The translations under genes and the position numbers were made by a program. 64,000 nucleotides of DNA, taken from assembly GCF_000720185.1 (NCBI RefSeq), contig NZ_JOIY01000033.1, positions 62,001-126,000 on the forward strand, in the 5' to 3' direction. Shown here one piece after another: positions 8,123 to 16,968 of the stretch. Every line of letters starts with the position of its first letter. The stretch's first letter is position 1. The notes below the pieces were generated by a model. That model was given only the letters and a program-made list of their open reading frames with translations, made no database searches and was not told where the DNA came from. This DNA is from Streptomyces sp. NRRL S-340 (GTDB lineage Bacteria; Actinomycetota; Actinomycetes; Streptomycetales; Streptomycetaceae).

Positions 8123-8213
8123 GGTCCTCGCCGTCGGTCCTCGCGGCCGGCCCTCGCGATCGGTGCCCGCGATCCGTCCCGGCGGTCAGTTGCCGCGGTC
8201 AGTCCTCCGGCAG
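8123..8213. repeat. 13-bp tandem array across the davB stop codon
   Basis: Six consecutive 13-base units run from 8123 to 8200: GGTCCTCGCCGTC, GGTCCTCGCGGCC, GGCCCTCGCGATC, GGTGCCCGCGATC, CGTCCCGGCGGTC and AGTTGCCGCGGTC, followed by a decayed seventh. The sixth unit overlaps the davB stop codon (8199-8201, minus strand). Neighbouring units are most alike, as expected of slippage followed by drift. It fills most of the gap between two converging genes. Confidence 0.75.
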
Positions 8214-9896
8214 TTCGACGGGCGCGATCTCGTCGAAGACGTCGCCGGGACCGGGGTTCGTCGCGTCGGTCGCCCCGCCGAAGTGGTGCATGACGCCCCA
8301 GACCGCGTTCAGCGCGGTCTGGACGGCGCCCTCGGCCCAGCCGGCCGTCCAGGAGATGTCGTCGCCGGCCAGGAAGATGCCCCGCTTGTCCTCGGGCAGC
8401 CCCTCCTGCATGAAGTGCGTGAACAGGCGCCGCTGGTAGCGGTAGTGGCCGGGCAGGTTGGCCTTGAACGCGCCCATGAAGTAGGGCTCGTTCTCCCAGG
8501 AGACGGTCACCGGGCTGCCGATGATGTGCTTCCTGATGTCGACGTTCGGATAGATCTCCGACAGCGACTTCAGCATGACCTCCATCCGCTCGTTCGCGGA
8601 CAGCGGCAGCCACTTGAGGCTGTCGTCGCACCAGGTGTACGACAGGCAGATCACGGCGGGCCTGTCCGGGCCGTCGTCCAGGAGGTAGGTGCCGCGGGTC
8701 ATGCGGTCGGTGAGCGTCATCGACATGACGTCCCGGCCCGTCTCCTCGTCCTTGTCCAGCCAGAACGGCCGGTCGACCGGGACGAAGAGCTTGCTGGACT
8801 CCATGTAGTGGGTGCGCTCGATCGCCGTCCAGTGGTCGATCGGGAACAGCGCGTCGTCGCACTGGATCTTGGACAGCAGCATCCAGGACTGCGCGGTGAA
8901 GATCGCCGCCCGGTAGGTGCGGATGTCGCCGTCCGCGTCCGTCACGGTGATCCGGTTGCCCGCGGTGCGGTGCAGCCGGGTCACGGCCGAGCGCGGCTCG
9001 CCGCCCGGGTGCAGCGTCTTCAGCGAGGTGCCGTACGGCCAGTGGACGATCTTCTCCGGCTCGCGCTCCCACAGCCGCAGCGGCAGCTGCTGCGAGCCGC
9101 CGACGATGCCGCGGTGGTGGTCGTCGGCCTCGGTGTAGACGACGCGCAGGATCTCCAGGATGGAGTTGGGGAAGTCGGTGTCCCAGCCGCCGGTGCCGAA
9201 GCCGACCTGGCCGAAGATCTCCCGGTGCCGGAAGGACTTGAACGCCTCGGAGTCGCACAGGAAGCCGTAGAACGTCTGGTTGTCGAGCTTCTCGACGAGC
9301 CTCGACCAGATCGCGCGGATGCGGGGCACGTCCCGCTCGCGCAGGGCGCGGTTCATGTCGGAGAAGTCGGCGCCCTCTTCCAGGCACTTGTTCCAGGCCT
9401 CGGCGACGTCCCGGTAGACCTGCGGCAGATCGTCGATCGTCTCCGCGTAGTGCGACTCGCCCTTGAGGTCGACGACGGTCGACGGGGTCGCCTCGGCGAG
9501 CGGGTTCGGGAAGGGGCGGGTGGTCAGGCCGACCAGGTCGATGTAGTGCTGGAGCGCCGTGGAGGACGGCGGGAAGCGCATCGCGCCCATCTCTGCGGTG
9601 AGGTCCGGGTCGCAGCCCTCGAAACCGACGGTGCGCAGCCTGCCGCCGATCCGGTCCGCCTCGTAGACGACGGGCTTGAGGCCCATCTTCATCAGTTCGT
9701 AGGCGGCCACGATGCCCGACAGGCCGCCGCCGATGACCGCGACCTCGCTGCCGTGCTCGGTCGCGGGTATCTGGCCGAGCCCCGCCGGGTGGGCGAGGAA
9801 GTCGTCGTACGCGTACGGGAAGTCCGGGCCGAACATGGTGATCGGCGGCTGCTGCTCGTCTGCGTGCTCGACGGCGTTGGGCACGGTGGACGTCAT
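8199..9896 (-). CDS. davB: Lysine 2-monooxygenase (flavin amine oxidase family)
   Basis: A 565-residue FAD enzyme. The dinucleotide motif VIGGGLSG is at about 54-61, Glu79 closes the second strand (VVYEAD), and AEMGAMRF at 101-108 is the hallmark of the L-amino-acid monooxygenase branch (tryptophan, phenylalanine and lysine monooxygenases). The N-terminal FGPDFPYAYDDFLAHPAGLG and the C-terminal FLAGDDISWTAGWAEGA match, from memory, Pseudomonas putida DavB, which turns L-lysine into 5-aminovaleramide, CO2 and water. Length (about 560) fits too. Directly upstream on the same strand is a DavA-like amidase that would take that amide, which makes lysine more likely than tryptophan or phenylalanine. 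The gap between the two genes is 58 bp. Substrate is inferred from resemblance and context. Confidence 0.8.
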   Translation of the reverse strand: MTSTVPNAVEHADEQQPPITMFGPDFPYAYDDFLAHPAGLGQIPATEHGSEVAVIGGGLSGIVAAYELMKMGLKPVVYEADRIGGRLRTVGFEGCDPDLTAEMGAMRFPPSSTALQHYIDLVGLTTRPFPNPLAEATPSTVVDLKGESHYAETIDDLPQVYRDVAEAWNKCLEEGADFSDMNRALRERDVPRIRAIWSRLVEKLDNQTFYGFLCDSEAFKSFRHREIFGQVGFGTGGWDTDFPNSILEILRVVYTEADDHHRGIVGGSQQLPLRLWEREPEKIVHWPYGTSLKTLHPGGEPRSAVTRLHRTAGNRITVTDADGDIRTYRAAIFTAQSWMLLSKIQCDDALFPIDHWTAIERTHYMESSKLFVPVDRPFWLDKDEETGRDVMSMTLTDRMTRGTYLLDDGPDRPAVICLSYTWCDDSLKWLPLSANERMEVMLKSLSEIYPNVDIRKHIIGSPVTVSWENEPYFMGAFKANLPGHYRYQRRLFTHFMQEGLPEDKRGIFLAGDDISWTAGWAEGAVQTALNAVWGVMHHFGGATDATNPGPGDVFDEIAPVELPED

Positions 9897-9954
9897 GGGG
9901 TGCGGACTCCTTGCGCGTGAAGAACGATCGGGGAGGTCGGGGCCGGGGCCGGTC

Positions 9955-10743
9955 TCAGCCCAGGGACCCGTAGAGGCCGGGGCGGCGGTCCAGCAGGTAC
10001 GGGTTCGACTCCCGGGAGCGGGCGAGGAAGCCGGGGTCGGCGTCGGCGACGACGAGGTCCTCGTCGCGGCCGGCGCGGGTGCGGGCGACTCCGTCGGGGC
10101 CGGCGAGGACGGAGAGGCCGACGAACTCGAACTCGCCCTCCCGGCCGACGCGGTTGACGTACGCGACGTACATCTGGTTCTCGAAGGCGCGCACCGGCAC
10201 GACCGACTCGGCGACGAACTGGTACGGGTGCATCTGCGCGGTCGGCACGCACAGGAGGTCGGTGCCGGCGAGGGCGTGGGCGCGGACGTTCTCCGGGAAC
10301 TCGACGTCGTAGCAGATCATCAGGCCGACGGTCAGGCCGCCCAGCTCTGCCTGGACGACGGGCTGCCCGCCCGGGGTGAAGTGGTCGCGTTCGAAGCGGC
10401 CGAAGAGATGGGTCTTGCGGTAGTTCGCCAGCCGCGTGCCGTCGGCGGAGACCAGCTGGGCCGAGTTGAACACGGCGTCACCGTCCCGCTCCGGGTAGCC
10501 GTAGGCGACCGCCAGGCCGTGCCGGCCGGCGAGGTCGGCGACGGCGTCCGCGAAGTCGCCGTCGACGGGCTCGGCGAGGCGGCCGATGCCGTCGCCGATC
10601 GCGTAGCCGGTCAGGAACATCTCCGGCGTGACCAGCAGGCCCGCCCCGGCAGCGGCGGCGCGGCCGGCGGCGGCGTCGAGGACCTTCAGGTTCTCGGCCA
10701 CGGAGCCGGGGCGGCCGGAGCTCTGGAGCAGGGCGGTACGCAT
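9955..10743 (-). CDS. davA: 5-aminovaleramide amidohydrolase (nitrilase superfamily)
   Basis: A 262-residue C-N hydrolase with the complete catalytic triad: Glu41 in TPEMFLTGY, Lys110 in NYRKTHLF and Cys144 in MICYDVEFPE. The family cleaves non-peptide C-N bonds. Length and these three blocks correspond, from memory, to P. putida DavA (about 263 residues), which hydrolyses 5-aminovaleramide to 5-aminovalerate and ammonia. It is the first gene of a two-gene unit with davB. AAGGA lies 6 bases before the ATG. A promoter candidate (TTGTCC, 17 bp, TACCGT on the minus strand) and three CGTTGCG boxes lie upstream. The next pathway genes (davT, davD) are not in the window. An alternative amide substrate cannot be excluded. 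Confidence 0.8.
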   Translation of the reverse strand: MRTALLQSSGRPGSVAENLKVLDAAAGRAAAAGAGLLVTPEMFLTGYAIGDGIGRLAEPVDGDFADAVADLAGRHGLAVAYGYPERDGDAVFNSAQLVSADGTRLANYRKTHLFGRFERDHFTPGGQPVVQAELGGLTVGLMICYDVEFPENVRAHALAGTDLLCVPTAQMHPYQFVAESVVPVRAFENQMYVAYVNRVGREGEFEFVGLSVLAGPDGVARTRAGRDEDLVVADADPGFLARSRESNPYLLDRRPGLYGSLG

Positions 10744-10783
10744 GCGGGATCCTTGCCGGTCAGGGGGATTCGGGGTCGGTTAG

Positions 10784-10882
10784 ACGGTACGGGCGGGGGT
10801 ACGGGCGGACAAGCGGGAGCCGTTGCGCGGCGGCGCGGTGTTCGTTGCGCGTGGGCCGGGCCGCGCGGCGATTCGTTGCGCG
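10784..10882 (-). promoter_or_regulatory. davA promoter candidate with three CGTTGCG boxes
   Basis: On the minus strand TTGTCC (10812-10807) and TACCGT (10789-10784) are separated by 17 bases, a plausible housekeeping promoter starting near 10777. CGTTGCGCG occurs on the plus strand at 10821-10829, 10843-10851 and 10874-10882, i.e. 22 and 31 bp apart on one DNA face. The nearest box ends 8 bp upstream of the -35. A matching triplet lies upstream of the permease-lrp unit. Lrp/AsnC binding is inferred. Confidence 0.55.
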
Positions 10883-11049
10883 AGCGGCGGCGACGGCGGT
10901 CCGCCGGGCGCCGCCGGGCCGGCAGGCCCCCGTCACCCGGCTCGGCCGCCGGGCCGGCAGGCCCGCCCCCGCCCCACGCGCACACCACACCGCCCCTGGA
11001 CCTCGCACGGGACGCAGGGGCGGCGGTCGGCTCCGGGGCGCGCGGGTGC
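10883..11049. other. Rest of the davA-lrp gap: 20-bp direct repeat, no gene
   Basis: Together with the promoter region this completes the 306-bp gap 10744-11049. GCCGCCGGGCCGGCAGGCCC occurs perfectly at 10910-10929 and 10945-10964. Each copy contains the self-complementary GCCGGC, so the pair may act as a terminator for the permease-lrp transcript arriving from the right. I see no coding potential beyond chance frames. Confidence 0.6.
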
Positions 11050-11502
11050 TTACGTGGGGGAGCCGGAGGAGTAGCGGCGCAGGAGGGGGGAAAGGACCAG
11101 GACCGACTTGGTCCGCTCCACGAACGGCTCGCCCGCGATGCGTTCCAGGACGCGCTCGAAGTGCCGCATGTCCGCGGCGAAGACCTGGGCGATCGCGTCC
11201 GCGTCACCGGTGACGGTGGAGGCGGACACGACCTCCTGGTAGCGCTCGAGACCGCGCTGGATCGTCTCCGGCGAGGTGTTGCGCCGGCAGTGGATCTCCA
11301 CGTAGCCCTCGGTGTGCCAGCCGAGCGCCGCGGGGTCGACGCGGACGGTGAAACCGGTGATGGCACCGGTGGCACGCAGCCGGTCCACCCGCCGTTTGAC
11401 GGCGGGCGCGGACAGGCCGATCAGCTGCCCGATGTCCGCGTAGGAGCGGCGGGCGTCCTCGGCGAGGGCGTGCACGATGCGTTCGTCGAGATCGTTCAGC
11501 AC
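11050..11502 (-). CDS. Lrp/AsnC-family transcriptional regulator
   Basis: A 150-residue feast/famine regulator: N-terminal helix-turn-helix (DIGQLIGLSAPAVKRRVDRL, about 22-42) and C-terminal RAM ligand-binding domain from about 60, including TGDADAIAQVFAADM, where the family normally has a G-x-(Y/F/D)-D turn. Such proteins bind an amino acid as dimers or octamers and wrap DNA carrying several phased sites. It starts 36 bp after the permease stop and on the same strand, so the two are probably co-transcribed. The davAB unit follows. Its likely job is to control lysine uptake and breakdown in response to lysine; the phased CGTTGCG boxes ahead of both units suit this. Ligand is inferred. Confidence 0.85.
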   Translation of the reverse strand: MLNDLDERIVHALAEDARRSYADIGQLIGLSAPAVKRRVDRLRATGAITGFTVRVDPAALGWHTEGYVEIHCRRNTSPETIQRGLERYQEVVSASTVTGDADAIAQVFAADMRHFERVLERIAGEPFVERTKSVLVLSPLLRRYSSGSPT

Positions 11503-11538
11503 GGGGCGTGGGTCACTTCTTCGGGGTCGGGCTCGGGG

Positions 11539-13014
11539 CTACTGGGCTGCCGTCGCGGGGGCGGGATCGGCCGCGAGACGGGAACGGCGGTGGCCGTACA
11601 GGAAGTAGATCACGAGCCCGACGGCCATCCAGATCCCGAAGACCACCCAGGTGACGGCGGACAGGCTGCCCATCATCCACACGCACAGCACGAAGCCGAT
11701 CGCGGGCAGCACCGGCGACAGCGGCACCCGGAAGGTGCGGCGCATGGCAGGGCGGGTCCGGCGCAGCACCACGACGGCCACGTTGACCAGGGCGAAGGCG
11801 AAGAGGGTGCCGATGCTGGTGGCGTCCGCGAGCTGTCCGAGCGGGATGGCGGCGGCCAGCACACCGCAGAACAGGGACACGATGACCGTGTTCACCCGCG
11901 GCGCGCCCGACCTGGGGTGGACCCGGGAGAACGCCTTGGGCACCAGACCGTCGCGGGACATCGCGAACAGGATGCGGGTCTGGCCGTAGAGGACGGTCAG
12001 CACGACGCTGGCGATGGCGATGACCGCGCAGAAGGCCAGCAGGGTGCCCCAGAAGCTCTGGCCGGTGACCTCGCGCATGATCTGGGCGAGGGCGGCCTCC
12101 GAGTCGTTGAACTGCCGCCAGGGCTTGGCGCCCACGGCGACGGCGGCGACCAGGACGTAGAGCGCGGTGACGATCACCAGGGAGAGCATGATCGCGCGCG
12201 GCAGGTCGCGCTGCGCGTTCTTCGCCTCCTCACCGGCGGTGGAGGCCGCGTCGAAGCCGATGTACGAGAAGAACAGCGTCGCGCCCGCCGCGCTGACACC
12301 GCCCATGCCGAGCGGCATGAAGTGGGAGTAGTTGCCGGAGCGGAAGCCCTGCACGCCGATGGCGCAGAACAGGATCAGGGCGGCGATCTTCACGCACACC
12401 ATGATCGTGTTGGCGCGCGCGGACTCCTTGGCGCCGCCGAGCAGGAAGGTCATCGCCAGCAGGACGACGATCAGGGCGGGCAGGTTGAAGACGCCGCCGT
12501 CGCCGGGCGGCGCCGACAGGGCCGCGGGTATGGTCACGCCGATCGTGCCCTTGAGCAGCTCGTTGAGGTACTCGCCCCAGCCGACGGCGACGGCGGCCAC
12601 CGACACGCCGTACTCCAGGACCAGGCACCAGCCGCAGACCCAGGCGATCAGCTCGCCCATCGTTGCGTATGCGTACGAGTACGAGGAGCCGGAGACCGGG
12701 ATGGTGCCGGCCAGCTCCGCGTAGGACAGGGCGGAGAAGAGCGCCGTCAGACCGGCGATCACGAAGGAGAGCGTGACGGCGGGCCCGGCCTTGGGGACCG
12801 CCTCGCCCAGGACGACGAAGATGCCGGTGCCCAGGGTGGCACCGATGCTGATCATGGTGAGCTGCCACAGTCCCATGGAGCGCCTGAGACTGCCCCCCTC
12901 GCCCTGGCCGCCCTCCGCGACCAGGCGTTCCACGGGCTTGCGACGCATCAGGCGCGCACCGAAGGACGAGGGGACGGTGAGGGTGCGGTTGGGCGGTGCG
13001 CCTTGGTCGAGCAC
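11539..13014 (-). CDS. APC-superfamily cationic amino acid permease (CAT family)
   Basis: A 491-residue permease with about 12-14 membrane segments. The order of blocks matches the CAT (cationic amino acid transporter) family of the APC superfamily: LWQLTMISIGATLGTGIFVV, then SYAELAGTIPVSGSSYSYAY, then SYIGFDAASTAGEEAKNAQR, then RILFAMSRDGLVPKAFSRVH. CAT proteins take up lysine, arginine and ornithine. The GTG at 13014 has AAGGAG 6 bases upstream. It is the first gene before the Lrp regulator and the davAB pair, so lysine is the natural substrate. Its 356-bp upstream region carries three CGTTGCG boxes. Substrate inferred from family and neighbours. Confidence 0.87.
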   Translation of the reverse strand: MLDQGAPPNRTLTVPSSFGARLMRRKPVERLVAEGGQGEGGSLRRSMGLWQLTMISIGATLGTGIFVVLGEAVPKAGPAVTLSFVIAGLTALFSALSYAELAGTIPVSGSSYSYAYATMGELIAWVCGWCLVLEYGVSVAAVAVGWGEYLNELLKGTIGVTIPAALSAPPGDGGVFNLPALIVVLLAMTFLLGGAKESARANTIMVCVKIAALILFCAIGVQGFRSGNYSHFMPLGMGGVSAAGATLFFSYIGFDAASTAGEEAKNAQRDLPRAIMLSLVIVTALYVLVAAVAVGAKPWRQFNDSEAALAQIMREVTGQSFWGTLLAFCAVIAIASVVLTVLYGQTRILFAMSRDGLVPKAFSRVHPRSGAPRVNTVIVSLFCGVLAAAIPLGQLADATSIGTLFAFALVNVAVVVLRRTRPAMRRTFRVPLSPVLPAIGFVLCVWMMGSLSAVTWVVFGIWMAVGLVIYFLYGHRRSRLAADPAPATAAQ

Positions 13015-13286
13015 GCGCGGCTCCTTGTCGCTGCGGTTCTTCGAGCGGCGGGGACCGGTGGCACCACGTCCCGTGGGGACCCACCGAGCGGGGTCCCTGC
13101 CACGCCATGTACAGCGCAGACCCTATGAGGCTGCGCTTCACAAGCGTAATGCAGCAACCTTGCGTCTCTCCGCATGATCGTTGCGTTCCGGGGCCCTGCG
13201 CGGGTGTTCGTTGCGCGGGGGCTTTCGACCGTTGCGTACGGGACGGGCGGGAGTGTCCCGGTGTGCCGCGGCCGCCACCGACGCCG
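13015..13286. promoter_or_regulatory. Permease upstream region with three CGTTGCG boxes
   Basis: This is most of the 356-bp gap before the permease start and holds no gene. CGTTGCG occurs in the same orientation at 13179, 13209 and 13230 (30 and 21 bp apart), 165-222 bp upstream of the start codon. That is the same spacing pair as at davA, in the opposite order. GCAA-CC-TTGC at 13154-13163 is a small inverted repeat next to them. I could not assign convincing -35/-10 hexamers. Confidence 0.5.
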
Positions 13287-13326
13287 ACGGCCCCTGCCGT
13301 CCCGGCGGCGGGACGGCAGGGGCCGT
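13287..13326 (-). terminator. Terminator of the guaB1-like gene
   Basis: A perfect 18-bp stem (13287-13304 with 13309-13326) closes a 4-base loop, starting 45 bp past the stop codon on the minus strand. It is G+C rich and has no clear U-tract, as is common in Streptomyces. Confidence 0.8.
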
Positions 13327-13370
13327 ACGGAAGGGGTCGCTCCGCTCAGGGCGGCGGGGCGGGGCGGCGG

Positions 13371-14855
<1,485 letters not shown>

Positions 14856-14945
14856 TCAGCCAGGGGGAAAGAGCACGTACTTCATTGTCCCATGCCGGAT
14901 GGCCCGTCATGCCCTGTCGCAACATCCAGGCTGGTCAGAGGGGGT

Positions 14946-15275
14946 TTAGGAGGAACCTCCAAGGATCAGTGCGACGGTCAGTGCGGGGGTGCGGTCCGCC
15001 GCCTCGGCGAACACGTCCTCGGCGGTGCGCCACTCCCCGGGGCGGCCCTCGGCGAACGCGCGCCAGCCCCGCACGACGAGCAGCAGGCCGCGCTCTGCCG
15101 CTCCTCGCGGCCACACGGAGGGATCGGCGAGGGAATCTGCCAGCGCGTCCCAGTTGCGCCCGAACCAGTCGGGCAGCGCCAGGGCCCGCGCGGCACGGTC
15201 CATCAGGCCGGCCTTGTCCGTGACCCCGTCGAGGTCCAGGACGGCCACGAGCCGGCCGGCCAGGTCATCGCTCAT
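14946..15275 (-). CDS. Barstar-family ribonuclease inhibitor
   Basis: A 109-residue cytosolic protein of the barstar family. DWFGRNWDALADSL is the classic barstar block, whose Asp and Trp/Tyr residues plug the active site of barnase-type RNases, and VAVLDLDGVTDKAGLM is the usual first strand and helix. Its ATG overlaps the TGA of the RNase gene (ATGA), so it is translationally coupled to the enzyme it should neutralise. It would protect the cell from RNase that stays in, or returns to, the cytosol. The role in the pair is well supported; the interaction itself is inferred. Confidence 0.88.
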   Translation of the reverse strand: MSDDLAGRLVAVLDLDGVTDKAGLMDRAARALALPDWFGRNWDALADSLADPSVWPRGAAERGLLLVVRGWRAFAEGRPGEWRTAEDVFAEAADRTPALTVALILGGSS

Positions 15276-15733
15276 CTCAGCACCGCCCGGAACGAGTCGT
15301 AGTGGTCGTCGGTGTAGTAGATCTCGCCGTCCCGGCCGGTGACGAGGCGCCGGGCACCCCGGTCGCGGGAGCCGGGGGTCCTGACCGTGTACTCGTGGTA
15401 GTAGCCGCGCGCGTGGGCCGGCAGCCGCTTCTCGAAGTTGCCGAAGACGACGCCGTCCCGGGAGTACGGGAAGGGGCCGCCCCGGTCGATGAGGGCCAGC
15501 GTGCGGCGGGCCTCGGCCGGCAGCCGGGACTCCCGCACGGTGGCCATGCCCCGCGCCCAGGCGGGCGTGGCGGCGCCGGCCGACGCGGGGCTCGACGCGG
15601 AGGACCGGGCGGGAGGGGAGGCGGCGCCCCCCGTGGCGGAACCGCTCGGACTCCCGGCGGAACAGCCCGCCAGCAGGACGGCGAGGCAGACGAGGAGACC
15701 CGCGAGCGCACGGGGGACGGACCGCAGCAGCAT
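15272..15733 (-). CDS. Lipoprotein guanyl-specific ribonuclease (RNase Sa/barnase type)
   Basis: A 153-residue exported ribonuclease. Residues 1-24 form a lipoprotein signal ending LLAGC, with Cys24 as the lipid anchor. A Ser/Ala/Pro linker follows to about 58 and the microbial RNase domain fills the rest. Catalytic positions of RNase Sa are all visible: Glu114 in YYHEYTV, Arg128/Arg129 in RGARRLV and His144 in DDHYDSF. It should cut RNA after guanosine outside the membrane. RNase Sa itself is released into the medium, so a lipobox version is a variation. It lies between a SorC regulator (40 bp upstream) and its overlapping barstar gene. Confidence 0.88.
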   Translation of the reverse strand: MLLRSVPRALAGLLVCLAVLLAGCSAGSPSGSATGGAASPPARSSASSPASAGAATPAWARGMATVRESRLPAEARRTLALIDRGGPFPYSRDGVVFGNFEKRLPAHARGYYHEYTVRTPGSRDRGARRLVTGRDGEIYYTDDHYDSFRAVLR

Positions 15734-15773
15734 GGCGACGATGCTCCCACGGCCGTCCGCCGGCGGCTCGCCG

Positions 15774-16817
15774 TCAGGCCCCGTCCGGGTCCGCCCGGTG
15801 CAGCGCGGACTTGGGGGACGGCCCGGCCGTCATCAGGTAGTCGGCGGCCGAGGTGTCCGTGACGAGGCTGGTGACCAGCCCCGAACGCAGCACCGCGTCG
15901 ATCGCGGCCGCCTTGCGCTGGCCGCCGGCGATGGCGACGACCTCGGGGATACGGCGGAGCTGGTCGGCCTTGACCGTGATGCACCGCTCCCCCAGGTCGC
16001 GGCCGATCCGGCGGCCCTCGGCGTCGAAGAGGTGCGCGGCCATCTCGGCGGCGACGCCGAGCGAGGCGTAGTGGGCACGCTCCTCGTCGCTGAGCATGTC
16101 GTGCACCGTGGAGATGCCCGGCTCCCACGAACCGATGGAGACGCAGGCGACGGTGACCTTGTCGAAGTACTCGAAGGCGCGGGCGATCCCGGTCTGGTTG
16201 CGCAGCGCCGCCGCGGTGGCCGCGTCCGGCAGCAGCATCGGCGCGTAGATGGGGTGCGCGTCGCCGCCGGAAACCTGGGCGGCACGGCGGACGGCCTCCA
16301 CCGAGCCGCGCTCGGAGGTCCCGGCGTCGTACACGCCCGTCAGCTGCACCACCGTGCACGGGGGCAGCCGGTCCAGGGCCGCCGCCATGTGAATGGTGGA
16401 ACGGCCCCAGGCCAGGCCCAGGACGTCGCCCTCGTCGACGAGTTCGCCGAGCAGATCGGCGGCGACCTCGCCGAGGTTCTCCGGGTCGGGCGTCTCCTCC
16501 GCCTCGGCCGGGGACTCGACCACGACGGCGTGCCGGAGACCGTAGCGGGCGCGGAGCGCGTCGGAGCGCTCGGCGTCCAGCTCGGCCGGCACACGGATCT
16601 CGATCCGCACGAGATCACGTTCGAGAGCGGTCTCCAGGACCCGGGCCACCTTGAACCGGCTCACGCCGAACTCCTCGGCGATCTGGATCTTGGACTTGCC
16701 CTCGAGGTAGAAGCGGCGGGCCATGGCCGCCGCCTGCACCAGCTCAGCGGGTCCCATCCGCACTGCTGACCGGCCCGCCGACATACCCGACACGGCGATC
16801 TCCTCACTGCTGTTCAC
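15774..16817 (-). CDS. SorC/DeoR-type sugar-binding transcriptional regulator
   Basis: A 347-residue regulator: an N-terminal helix-turn-helix (KSKIQIAEEFGVSRFKVARV, about 41-60) followed by the SorC effector-binding domain (about 95-335), a relative of glucosamine-6-phosphate deaminase, with GLAWGRSTIHMAAAL and VVAIAGGQRKAAAI. Such proteins bind phosphorylated sugars. The GTG at 16817 gives the length usual for Streptomyces homologues; its ribosome site is weak (GGATG far upstream), and ATG codons at residues 12 and 21 are alternatives. It sits between rpe, a pentose-phosphate gene, and the RNase pair. Control of a pentose or sugar-phosphate gene is plausible; a degenerate direct repeat at 16889-16997 may be its own operator. 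Confidence 0.85.
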   Translation of the reverse strand: MNSSEEIAVSGMSAGRSAVRMGPAELVQAAAMARRFYLEGKSKIQIAEEFGVSRFKVARVLETALERDLVRIEIRVPAELDAERSDALRARYGLRHAVVVESPAEAEETPDPENLGEVAADLLGELVDEGDVLGLAWGRSTIHMAAALDRLPPCTVVQLTGVYDAGTSERGSVEAVRRAAQVSGGDAHPIYAPMLLPDAATAAALRNQTGIARAFEYFDKVTVACVSIGSWEPGISTVHDMLSDEERAHYASLGVAAEMAAHLFDAEGRRIGRDLGERCITVKADQLRRIPEVVAIAGGQRKAAAIDAVLRSGLVTSLVTDTSAADYLMTAGPSPKSALHRADPDGA

Positions 16818-16968
16818 ACTCTGGATTCGCCGTTCATCCTTGCAGATCCGGCGCTGTTGATCAGCCCTGATGAGAGCCGTTCACGTACCTGATGCCCAGT
16901 GGTTGCACGTCCGGGACGCCCCGGCGCGCGCCGGCCGCGCGTACGGACCGCCCGGGATGCCCCGATAC

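Noticed and set aside
14946..15733. RNase-barstar pair as a phage-defence toxin-antitoxin system
   Set aside because: The enzyme has an export signal and is of the known secreted RNase type; no defence neighbours are present.
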